This document shows positions 1 to 4,773 of a stretch of DNA of 5,113 nucleotides, piece after piece. Positions within the stretch are counted from its first letter, which is position 1. Each line of letters starts with the position of its first letter. The stretch comes from an uncultured Odoribacter sp. Its GTDB lineage: Bacteria; Bacteroidota; Bacteroidia; Bacteroidales; Marinifilaceae. The DNA is taken from positions 1 through 5,113 of the forward strand of contig CAJKZL010000271.1 in the NCBI GenBank assembly GCA_905204385.1. Reading direction: 5' to 3'. Both the position numbers and the translations under genes were made by a program. The notes under the pieces were generated by a model, which worked only from the letters and a program-made list of their open reading frames with translations, had not been told where the DNA came from and did no database searches.

Positions 1-58
1 GCCGTCAAACGCAGTTCGGAAGGTATGGAAACGAGTAATCAGGAAAAAACGAAAATGA
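1..58 (+). CDS. C-terminal tail of an upstream gene (partial, unknown)
   Basis: Reading from base 2, an open frame enters from the window edge and stops at TGA 56-58. It ends in a strongly basic tail (VWKRVIRKKRK). The stop overlaps the ATG at 55-57 as ATGA, the usual arrangement of translationally coupled genes, and this favours the frame being real. A basic C-terminus would fit the cytoplasmic end of a membrane protein or a nucleic-acid-binding tail, but 18 residues do not allow a family call. A rival frame from base 3 ends RQTQFGRYGNE at TAA 36-38. The frame from base 1 stays open into the next gene, so the choice is an inference. Confidence 0.35.
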   Translation, partial: PSNAVRKVWKRVIRKKRK

Positions 59-234
59 AACGGAATGGTTTTGCTTTTTTCAGCTTTCTTGCGAGCTATA
101 TTTTCTGGATTCTCATTATGCTTCCCCTGATGACTGCCTTTATTATAGCTTCTTTGGCAGCATGGCCTTTTTGGGTCTGGGAGAGCCTGCATCAAAAAAA
201 AGATTGTATAAAAACGCATGATGAAAGCAAATAA
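55..234 (+). CDS. Small integral membrane protein (about 59 aa), unknown
   Basis: This is a short protein dominated by a hydrophobic stretch, roughly residues 6-41 from the ATG at 55. It runs from FAFFSFLASYIFWILI through LMTAFIIASLAAWPFWVW, long enough for a tight two-helix hairpin or one long segment, and ends in a charged tail (HQKKDCIKTHDESK). I chose ATG 55 because the preceding frame ends there as ATGA and an AGGA lies 10 bases upstream. An ATG at 25 in the same frame would add ten polar residues, and the frame stays open to the window edge, so a longer protein cannot be excluded. The 3' end overlaps the lipoprotein start by 17 bases, which puts it in the same operon. I recognise no family. 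It may be a partner of the envelope proteins encoded next to it, but that rests on position alone. Confidence 0.6.
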   Translation: MKRNGFAFFSFLASYIFWILIMLPLMTAFIIASLAAWPFWVWESLHQKKDCIKTHDESK

Positions 235-1192
235 TATTCTTTTCGTGCTTATGGTTTTCGGCTGGATTCTTGTTTCATGCAAAGAATCTGTAGAAAATAA
301 GCGGCAAAGTACATTGACTGAAAACTTAGAAGCAAGACATACATTTGAATTGCCCGAAATACCGGTCGTGTATACGACAGATAAAAGCCGTAGTGATTTT
401 TTGGCTATACATTACTGGGATCGGTTTGATTTTGAAGATACTGCACGATTCCGGAACGACGATGAAGTAGAACAGGCTTTTGCTAATTATCTGGAGGTGC
501 TTACCTGGGTGAGTCCCGAAAAGGTGGCTGTTTCGGTCGATTCCCTGCTGCGGAAAGCCTGGCGGGCGGATAGACATCAGGAAGAAAAAAAGGCTTACGA
601 CTATTTTACCGGACAGTTGGAGCATTATTTGTATGAACCGAATTCTCCCGTGCGAAATGATGAATTGTATCTCATTGTGTTAAAGCGAATCCTCGGCCTG
701 TCCGGCCTTGAACCGATTCGGAAGGTGCGGCCGGCATATCAATATGAAGAATTGATGTGCAACCGGCCAGGTACTTCAGCTAACCCTTTGTCTTATATCA
801 CCTGTACGGGACAGGCGGGGTCGCTTTATCACTTGAAGACTCCCTATGTATTGTTGTTTTTTTACGATCCGGATTGTCCGGCTTGCCAGCAAATGATGCC
901 TTTGCTGTCGGAATCGCCCGTTATCCGGCAAATGCTCCGGAAAAAGGAATTGACACTACTGGCGCTGTATACGGACCGCAACACCGAATTATGGCGGGAG
1001 CATGTGGGAGAAATGCCCTCCGAATGGCTGCATGCCTACGACCGGGACGGGGAAGTCCGGCTGAAAGGCACTTACAGCCTCAGGGCTTTGCCTCAGTTGT
1101 ATTTGCTGGATAAGGATAAAAAAGTATTGGTAAAAGACGGAATTTTCTCCCAGATCGAAAACGCCCTTATTCAGGCCGAAGCAAAAAAATAA
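218..1192 (+). CDS. DUF5106/thioredoxin-fold lipoprotein (thiol-disulfide oxidoreductase-like)
   Basis: This 324-aa protein begins with a lipoprotein signal peptide: a short hydrophobic run, then the lipobox LVSC with Cys21 as the expected lipidated residue. Residues about 50-200 are helix-rich and match the Bacteroidota DUF5106 pattern I remember (FLAIHYWDRFDFEDT, YLYEPNSPVRNDELY, then NRPGT before the next domain). Residues about 200-322 form a thioredoxin/AhpC-like domain: YVLLFFYDPDC leads into the active site C220-P-A-C223, and Pro292 in RALPQLYLLD is the expected cis-proline. All key redox residues are therefore present. It probably acts as a membrane-anchored thiol-disulfide reductase or isomerase on the periplasmic side; the substrate is unknown. 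ATG 218 and ATG 221 are both possible starts. It overlaps the small membrane protein gene and ends 4 bases before the bactofilin gene, so the three are probably one operon. Confidence 0.88.
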   Translation: MMKANNILFVLMVFGWILVSCKESVENKRQSTLTENLEARHTFELPEIPVVYTTDKSRSDFLAIHYWDRFDFEDTARFRNDDEVEQAFANYLEVLTWVSPEKVAVSVDSLLRKAWRADRHQEEKKAYDYFTGQLEHYLYEPNSPVRNDELYLIVLKRILGLSGLEPIRKVRPAYQYEELMCNRPGTSANPLSYITCTGQAGSLYHLKTPYVLLFFYDPDCPACQQMMPLLSESPVIRQMLRKKELTLLALYTDRNTELWREHVGEMPSEWLHAYDRDGEVRLKGTYSLRALPQLYLLDKDKKVLVKDGIFSQIENALIQAEAKK

Positions 1193-1196
1193 GGCT

Positions 1197-1568
1197 ATGA
1201 GAAATTTATACAAATTGAAAGGCCGGCCGGAAGAGACCGGGCAAACGGCCCCTGCCCTGGTTGCAGCCGGTTGTCGTTTCACGGGTGAAATCCGGGCGGA
1301 AGCGGATGTAGTGGTGGAAGGAGAACTCTCCGGCAAAATACAGGTGGGAGGACGATTGATCGTCCGGGCTGCCGGTACGGTACGATCTGAGGACGCAGAA
1401 TGTCGGATTGCTGAAATTTTCGGTTTGTTCGAAGGAACTTTAGAAGTGACGGAGCATCTTACTATCCATGAAAAAGGACGAGTCTGGGGGAATATTAAAA
1501 AATTTCAATCGATACAGGAGGACATTTTGACGGGAACTGTGTATTTTTTTCAGAAGAGTGTCCTTTGA
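1197..1568 (+). CDS. Bactofilin family protein
   Basis: At 123 aa this has normal bactofilin (DUF583) length and repeat pattern. A short polar N-terminus (1-18) precedes a beta-helix core, about residues 19-115, built from repeated turns: CRFTGEIRAEADVVVEGELS, GKIQVGGRLIVRAAGTV, FEGTLEVTEHLTI, GRVWGNIKKFQ, ILTGTVYFF. The G-E/K-I and V-x-G turns are typical of the family. Bactofilins assemble into nucleotide-free filaments, often at the inner membrane, and organise cell-wall enzymes or cell shape; that is family knowledge, not shown here. The gene starts 4 bases after the lipoprotein stop, so it is probably cotranscribed. The core lacks the usual clean spacing around residues 62-75 (VRSEDAECRIAEIFG), which may be one divergent turn. 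No peptidase partner gene, common beside bactofilins, is visible. Confidence 0.88.
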   Translation: MRNLYKLKGRPEETGQTAPALVAAGCRFTGEIRAEADVVVEGELSGKIQVGGRLIVRAAGTVRSEDAECRIAEIFGLFEGTLEVTEHLTIHEKGRVWGNIKKFQSIQEDILTGTVYFFQKSVL

Positions 1569-1604
1569 CAAATAGTTGCCTGCCCATCGCTTCAGAGGAG
1601 AAGA

Positions 1605-1655
1605 ATGTATCGGAGACGGAGCAATAGAAAATATAAAAAGGTAAAAATAGTATGA
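1605..1655 (+). CDS. Possible 16-aa basic leader ORF
   Basis: An ATG at 1605 follows AGGAG (1596-1600) by 4 bases, one of the better Shine-Dalgarno matches in the window. The reading frame codes for 16 residues, nine of them Arg or Lys (MYRRRSNRKYKKVKIV). It stops at TGA 1653-1655, overlapping the ATG of the beta-barrel gene as ATGA. This could be a leader peptide coupling translation to the downstream gene, or a chance frame in an A-rich untranslated leader. No family can be assigned to so short a peptide. Confidence 0.25.
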   Translation: MYRRRSNRKYKKVKIV

Positions 1656-2281
1656 TGAATGCATATAAAGGGATCGTTATTCTTGTGTTGATTTGCGTGC
1701 ATGGTGGTCTGTTGGGACAAAGAAAAAGTGAACGATCACATTATTTGGGTGCGTATTATGGGATGTCCATCCCCTTATCAGGAAATTTCATGAAGCACAT
1801 TTCTCCGGTTATGTTTTCAGCCGAATATACCTGGCATGTTTTGCCGTGGTTTACTGTCGGCGGTTATGTAGGATATTCCTCTGGAGAAGAAAAGGGACTT
1901 ACCTCAGACAGGTACGAAGGGGATCTGGTAAACGGTTACACAGAACGACAAATATCCTTGCTCCGGTGCGGAATACCTTTTTATTTTTCTTTCCCCTCTG
2001 AATATAATCGATTGGAACCTTATATAAGGGTTGCAGGCGGGGTAAGCAATGTAACCTATAAAATCGAAGGTGATCAGATCAATCGTTCTTTTGTACGTCA
2101 ATGGTCGGGTTTTACCGATTTAGGATTTGGCTGCCGCTTTTTTTTCAACGAGGAGCATTCATGGGGATTGGATTTTTGTGGTGCGTATAGGTGGAATCCT
2201 TCATCCTGGAAATTAATGAATGTCCAAAATAATCATTGTTTCGAACTTTCTCTGGGAATATTGATTAAACTTTCTCGTTGA
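1652..2281 (+). CDS. Outer-membrane beta-barrel protein (porin/OmpA-like fold), unknown
   Basis: This 209-aa protein has an N-terminal signal peptide (K6, then a hydrophobic core GIVILVLICVHGGLLG), with cleavage probably near residues 20-23. The rest alternates short amphipathic strands with aromatic girdle residues and polar loops: HYLGAYYGMSIPLSG, VMFSAEYTWHVLPWFTVGGY, SLLRCGIPFYFSF, LEPYIRVAGGVS, GFTDLGFGCRFFF, WGLDFCGAYRWN, and the closing strand CFELSLGILIKLSR. This is the usual look of a small outer_membrane_beta-barrel family member of about eight strands in Bacteroidota. Such proteins are structural or small-solute channels, and no ligand can be read here. The last residue is not the common Phe/Tyr/Trp, and the stop codon is the first part of the inverted repeat that follows. 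It is separated from the bactofilin by 83 bases, so it may be in the same transcript or have its own promoter; I found no convincing -7 element there. Confidence 0.8.
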   Translation: MMNAYKGIVILVLICVHGGLLGQRKSERSHYLGAYYGMSIPLSGNFMKHISPVMFSAEYTWHVLPWFTVGGYVGYSSGEEKGLTSDRYEGDLVNGYTERQISLLRCGIPFYFSFPSEYNRLEPYIRVAGGVSNVTYKIEGDQINRSFVRQWSGFTDLGFGCRFFFNEEHSWGLDFCGAYRWNPSSWKLMNVQNNHCFELSLGILIKLSR

Positions 2282-2357
2282 AACAGAGGGACGGGGTGTT
2301 TGTATCATTGCGGCAGTACCAAGACAAAATGATACAAACACCCCGTCCCTCTGTTTC
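2280..2357. repeat. REPIN-like element: perfect 30-bp inverted repeat, 18-base centre
   Basis: The left arm (2280-2309) and right arm (2328-2357) are exact reverse complements over 30 bases, around GCGGCAGTACCAAGACAA. The core of each arm reads GGGACGGGGTGTTTGTATC in one direction. Each arm can also fold on itself: GATACAAA and TCTGTTTC pair at 6 of 8 positions around the loop CACCCCGTCCC. A diverged single copy of the arm occurs at 3971-4000. Two inverted copies of a small hairpin around a short spacer is the architecture of REPIN/BIME elements mobilised by RAYT (Y1 family) transposases, which is known for other bacteria; the link here is an inference. The element fills the gap between two convergent genes completely: the TGA of the barrel gene overlaps its first bases and the DJ-1 stop begins at 2358. 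The folded RNA could end or stabilise both transcripts, but no U-tract follows either arm. Confidence 0.8.
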
Positions 2358-2951
2358 TTACTCCGGGCAGAAGCCGTTTTTATAAAACGAGTAGCTTTCC
2401 TTGATTGCTTCGGGTGTATCGGCCTGCAAGGCATACAGGATTTCCCTGCAAAATTCCAGTGGACCCGTGCCGTTGGCCGTTATGATATTTCCGTCACGGA
2501 CAGCCTGTTCTTCGACGTAATGCGCTTCGCCTGTATAACGGTCCCCGGCATATTGCTTGAGGTAGGGGAGCGTGTTACTGGTATGCTTTACGTTGTTGAG
2601 AAAACCGTGCATGCCGAGGAAAACGGAAGCGTTGCAGATTCCGGCCACCAGTTTCTTTTCCTGTACGGCTTTTTCCACCAGCGGAACTAACGATGCGGCT
2701 TCCGGCGAGAACCATTTCGTACCGCCGATTAACACCAATCCCGCATAATCTTCCGGCAACTCTTCCGGACTGTAATCGGGCAGTACCCTCAATCCCCCGA
2801 GTGACATGATCGGCTCTTTACTCAGCGACAGATACTTTGCTTTATAGTTAACCGGGCTTCCGGGTTTTACCCCCAGATTCAGGCAGGTAGCGATATATGC
2901 CCCTTCCCAGTCGGCAAATTCATTTAATAACACGAAAATAACTTCTTTCAT
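2358..2951 (-). CDS. DJ-1/PfpI family protein (class I glutamine amidotransferase-like)
   Basis: This 197-aa cytosolic protein has the flavodoxin-like DJ-1/PfpI fold. The first strand is KEVIFVLLNEFADWEGAY, with Glu16 at the place of the conserved acid of the family. AGLVLIGGTKWF (70-81) is the strand and glycine turn before the active site. The nucleophile elbow is VAGICNASVFLG, with Cys106 the nucleophile. His123 in VKHTSN follows at the usual distance, and NIITANGTGPLEF (155-167) is the typical late strand. The family contains chaperones, glyoxalases, peptidases and amidases; similar stand-alone proteins are often annotated only as type 1 glutamine amidotransferases, and the substrate cannot be told here. 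Length is normal and all key residues are present. The start is ATG 2951. About 50 bases upstream on the same strand, TATATTTG (3013 down to 3006) fits the Bacteroides -7 consensus. It diverges from the LuxR-type gene and converges with the barrel gene. Confidence 0.9.
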   Translation of the reverse strand: MKEVIFVLLNEFADWEGAYIATCLNLGVKPGSPVNYKAKYLSLSKEPIMSLGGLRVLPDYSPEELPEDYAGLVLIGGTKWFSPEAASLVPLVEKAVQEKKLVAGICNASVFLGMHGFLNNVKHTSNTLPYLKQYAGDRYTGEAHYVEEQAVRDGNIITANGTGPLEFCREILYALQADTPEAIKESYSFYKNGFCPE

Positions 2952-3005
2952 ACATCTTTTAATTTAATAGGGCAGGCAGGTATGAGCCTGCTTCGTTTGC
3001 GGAAG

Positions 3006-3013
3006 CAAATATA
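3006..3013 (-). promoter_or_regulatory. -7 promoter element for the DJ-1 gene
   Basis: On the minus strand this reads TATATTTG, an exact match to the Bacteroides -7 consensus TAnnTTTG. Transcription would begin near 3000 and leave about 50 bases of leader before ATG 2951. The matching -33 TTTG is not found at the usual 19-21 base spacing, so the call rests on the -7 element and position. The leader contains a small hairpin (GCAGG 2976-2980 with CCTGC 2987-2991). Confidence 0.4.
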
Positions 3014-3097
3014 GGGTTTATTTGTTACCCATACGGCCTGGCGTCAGTTTAATATTTTAAGTGACCCATGGGGACGTGTCTTTCGGGCTATTCTTGT

Positions 3098-3105
3098 TAT
3101 CTTTG
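3098..3105 (+). promoter_or_regulatory. -7 promoter element for the PAS-LuxR regulator
   Basis: TATCTTTG matches the Bacteroides -7 consensus TAnnTTTG exactly and ends 4 bases before ATG 3110. If used, transcription would begin almost at the start codon. At the -33 position only the TG of CGTG (3075-3078) fits. It is the best promoter match ahead of this gene, and it argues against the earlier ATG at 3068 because that codon would lie upstream of the promoter element. Confidence 0.4.
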
Positions 3106-3109
3106 CCCG

Positions 3110-3871
3110 ATGAATCAGCATGATATTACTCCCGAAGCATTATGGTCGAGACAGCAGATAAGCAGTCCCGATGTTGATTATGACCTGTGGGATGAGAAAA
3201 GGGAAGTCCTGCAGGAATTTGCCCGGCTAAGCGGCAGTTGTATTTTTACGGTGGATGTGTTTAAGAGGAGGTATGACTTTGCCTCGGAAAGCTTCTCTAC
3301 GGTTTTTGGATTTCCTCCCGAACAAATCAGGAATATACGCGAACAGGGCGATTTGCTGGAAGAGCGGATTCATCCCGATGACCGGAAGGAACTGAGGGAA
3401 TACCAGATGGAACATGGACAGTTTATCTATTCGCTTCCTGCCGCATGCCGGAATGATTACAGGCAGATATTCCAATTGCGGATGCTCGATGCAAAAGAGC
3501 AATATATCAATGTGGTAAGCCGGCATCAGGTTATCCAGACGGACCGGAACGGCAAAGCTTGGATGATTCTGGGGATGATGGAAATCTCCCCGGATCAGTT
3601 ACCCGCCGCGCATGTGCGGCGCACCGTGGTGAATATCCGAACGAATGAAATGCTGACCTCTTTGCCTGTTCCGGTGGAAAAGCAGTTGACGAAGCGGGAA
3701 AAAGAGATTCTGGTATTGATCCGGCAGGGATATTTAAGTAAGGAAATTGCCGGCAAATTGAATCTGAGTATTTACACCGTCAATAATCACCGGAAAAACA
3801 TACTGGCCAAGCTGAATGTCGACAATGCCATCGAAGCCGTAAATCTGACCGGCGGTTTCGGGGCGTTATAG
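3110..3871 (+). CDS. PAS-domain LuxR-type transcriptional regulator
   Basis: From ATG 3110 this is 253 aa. A polar N-terminus with a helical segment (YDLWDEKREVLQEFARLS) leads into a PAS fold of about 110 residues. Its signs are CIFTVDVFKRRYDFASESFS, VFGFPPEQIR, the IHPDDRKELREY motif typical of PAS_3-like domains, and the end strands YINVVSRHQVI and WMILGMMEIS. The last 60 residues are a GerE/LuxR helix-turn-helix: QLTKREKEILVLIRQGYLSK, EIAGKLNLSIYTVNNHRKNI, LAKLNVDNAIEAVNL. It therefore binds DNA, with the PAS domain sensing an unknown ligand or partner; there is no phospho-acceptor receiver domain. This layout is common among orphan Bacteroidota regulators. An ATG at 3068 would add an unlikely Cys-rich 14 residues (MGTCLSGYSCYLCP), so I prefer 3110. 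It diverges from the DJ-1 gene and may control it or itself, by position only. Confidence 0.87.
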   Translation: MNQHDITPEALWSRQQISSPDVDYDLWDEKREVLQEFARLSGSCIFTVDVFKRRYDFASESFSTVFGFPPEQIRNIREQGDLLEERIHPDDRKELREYQMEHGQFIYSLPAACRNDYRQIFQLRMLDAKEQYINVVSRHQVIQTDRNGKAWMILGMMEISPDQLPAAHVRRTVVNIRTNEMLTSLPVPVEKQLTKREKEILVLIRQGYLSKEIAGKLNLSIYTVNNHRKNILAKLNVDNAIEAVNLTGGFGAL

Positions 3872-3970
3872 CTTATGGGGGAAACGATAATATCACTCAA
3901 AACTCCCGTCAAAGCATTTGCTTTTCATTTCTCTATGAATGGGAGGGGAAAGATAAGTCCGTTGGTGGAG

Positions 3971-4000
3971 AATGATACAAATACCCCGTCCCTTTGTATC
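3971..4000 (+). repeat. Single REP-like copy (hairpin) at the start of the GyrI-like gene
   Basis: These 30 bases match the right arm of the 2280-2357 element (2328-2357) at 27 positions. The first 11 and the central ACCCCGTCCCT are identical. This copy is itself a perfect hairpin: GATACAAA (3974-3981) pairs with TTTGTATC (3993-4000) around TACCCCGTCCC. Two of the three differences from the arm (positions 3994 and 3998) restore pairing that is imperfect in the arm. Compensated pairing suggests the folded form is what is conserved. I found no inverted partner copy nearby, so this is a solitary REP rather than a REPIN. Confidence 0.75.
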
Positions 4001-4430
4001 TCTTTACATCAGTGCCACGGGAGATTATAAAAAGGTGGATTATAGCGGCTTGTATATGCGGCTATGGGGAGAGATCAAGCGGCAGGGGCTTTTCTCGGCA
4101 GGTATCGAGCATCTGGCCTTGTATCACGATAGTCCCGAAATCACGGCAGCGGAGAATCTGAAATGCGATGTATGTATCCGCATTTGCAAACCTGCAGAGC
4201 CCAACGGAGATATAGGCGTGAAGACCATCGGCGGTGGACGTTTTGCCATGTTTATGTATATCGGTGAATATTCTAAGATAGGAGCTGCTTACGATAAAAT
4301 TTATGGGGAGTTGCTTGCCAAAGGAGGTTTCGAGGCCCGGGGCAATTACTGTTTCGAAAAATATGTGAGCGATCCTCGCCGCACTACTCCCGAAAAGCTG
4401 AAAACGGAGATTTATATCCCGGTAGAGTAA
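3972..4430 (+). CDS. GyrI-like effector-binding domain protein, possibly headless AraC-family remnant
   Basis: The 152 residues are a complete GyrI-like small-molecule-binding domain, the module found at the C-terminus of many AraC-family regulators. Signs are VSLYISATGDYKKVDYSGLY (first strand and helix), HLALYHDSPEITAAENLKCD, VCIRICKP, IGVKTIGGGRFAMFMYIGEY, KIGAAYDKIYGELL, then FEKYVSDPRRTTPEKLKTEI and the typical end YIPVE. Glu129 of FEKY is the glutamate usually found in the binding pocket. No helix-turn-helix precedes it: an in-frame TAA lies at 3954-3956 and the only start, ATG 3972, sits inside the REP-like copy, which also encodes the first residues MIQIPRPFVS. Stand-alone GyrI-like proteins exist and can sequester drugs or act as hydrolases, so it may be functional. 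Equally, it may be an AraC-type gene that lost its DNA-binding half. I see no promoter or ribosome site of its own. Confidence 0.75.
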   Translation: MIQIPRPFVSLYISATGDYKKVDYSGLYMRLWGEIKRQGLFSAGIEHLALYHDSPEITAAENLKCDVCIRICKPAEPNGDIGVKTIGGGRFAMFMYIGEYSKIGAAYDKIYGELLAKGGFEARGNYCFEKYVSDPRRTTPEKLKTEIYIPVE

Positions 4431-4432
4431 AC

Positions 4433-4555
4433 TTATAGTATGTCTTCTGCATACTCGATTTCCCAACTGCCGACGAGTTGCCCGAAACAATTGAATTCTT
4501 CGGGCAACTCCGCATTTTTACTTTCGCTTGTCAATGTTTTGAGAAAGTTTTGCAT
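4433..4555 (-). pseudogene. 40-codon ORF, probable N-terminal remnant of a longer gene
   Basis: On the minus strand, ATG 4555 opens a 40-aa frame that stops at TAA 4435-4433, with a TAA two codons before the ATG. It begins MQNFLKTLTSESKNAELPEE and continues with FNCFGQLVGSWEIEY. The amphipathic start followed by a F-G-x-L-V-G-S-W strand reads like the front of a protein of about 150-170 aa in which this motif opens a beta-barrel or lipocalin-like domain; this is memory-based and not verified. The frame ends right after that first strand, two bases from the GyrI-like stop, which looks like a truncation at the junction. A weak promoter may lie upstream on the same strand (CTTG 4602-4599, 20 bases, TACATTAG 4578-4571). 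It may instead be a genuine small protein or a chance frame. Confidence 0.45.
4475..4510 (+). terminator. Possible terminator hairpin after the GyrI-like gene
   Basis: GAGTTGCCCGAA (4475-4486) and TTCGGGCAACTC (4499-4510) form a perfect 12-bp stem with a 12-base loop. It is followed by CGC and ATTTTTA on the plus strand, a weak T-run. It lies 44 bases after the GyrI-like stop, so it could end that transcript. It also lies inside the minus-strand 40-codon ORF (codons for ELPEEFNCFGQL), so it could be partly coding coincidence or act on that transcript. A 12-bp perfect stem this close is unlikely by chance. Confidence 0.4.
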
Positions 4556-4689
4556 TCTTTAATTTTTCCGCTAATGTACATAATACCTGCTGCAAATACA
4601 AGGCATTATTGCCTGCATCGGAGGAGATTGCGAAAAGATCCCGCGAAGAAGCGTTGTGGGCCCTGTGTTTATGGAATTCAGGATCATTC

Positions 4690-4720
4690 TTTGGAATCTG
4701 ACCGGATAAATGTAATTTTA
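4690..4720 (+). promoter_or_regulatory. Putative Bacteroides-type promoter
   Basis: TTTG (4690-4693) is followed after 19 bases by TAATTTTA (4713-4720). The Bacteroides consensus is TTTG, 19-21 bases, TAnnTTTG, so only the last base of the -7 element differs. Transcription would start near 4726 and run into the small gene at 4774. A 13-base near-direct repeat (4701-4713 and 4720-4732, 12 of 13 identical, ACCGGAtAAATGT) flanks the -7 element with a period of 19 and might be a paired operator site. Confidence 0.45.
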
Positions 4721-4773
4721 CCGGAAAAATGTGTGAGAACTGATGGCCGGATTTTTTTCTTCCCCTCCTGTTT

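Noticed and set aside
1565..1570. TTGACA-like hexamer at the end of the bactofilin gene
   Set aside because: No matching -10 follows at 16-18 bases, and sigma-70 type -35 boxes are not the rule in Bacteroidota.
2280..2357. CRISPR repeat or ordinary rho-independent terminator
   Set aside because: There is one inverted pair and no spacer array, and no U-tract follows either arm, so neither explanation fits well.
2213..2434. Minus-strand 73-codon frame reading through the inverted repeat
   Set aside because: It overlaps the DJ-1 and barrel genes in other frames. The piece MIQTPRPSVS is only the translation of the repeat arm.
3911..3925. AAAGC/GCTTT hairpin followed by Ts after the LuxR-type gene
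   Set aside because: Only a 5-bp AT-rich stem with a short T-run; too weak to call a terminator.
4062..4490. Minus-strand 142-codon frame with TTG start opposite the GyrI-like gene
   Set aside because: Shadow of the GyrI-like gene, whose family features are clear on the plus strand.
4582..4702. Short frame containing LPASEEIAKRSREEALWALC ending at TGA about 4702
   Set aside because: It looks faintly protein-like and helical, but it has no start codon with a ribosome site and overlaps the putative promoter; too short to support.
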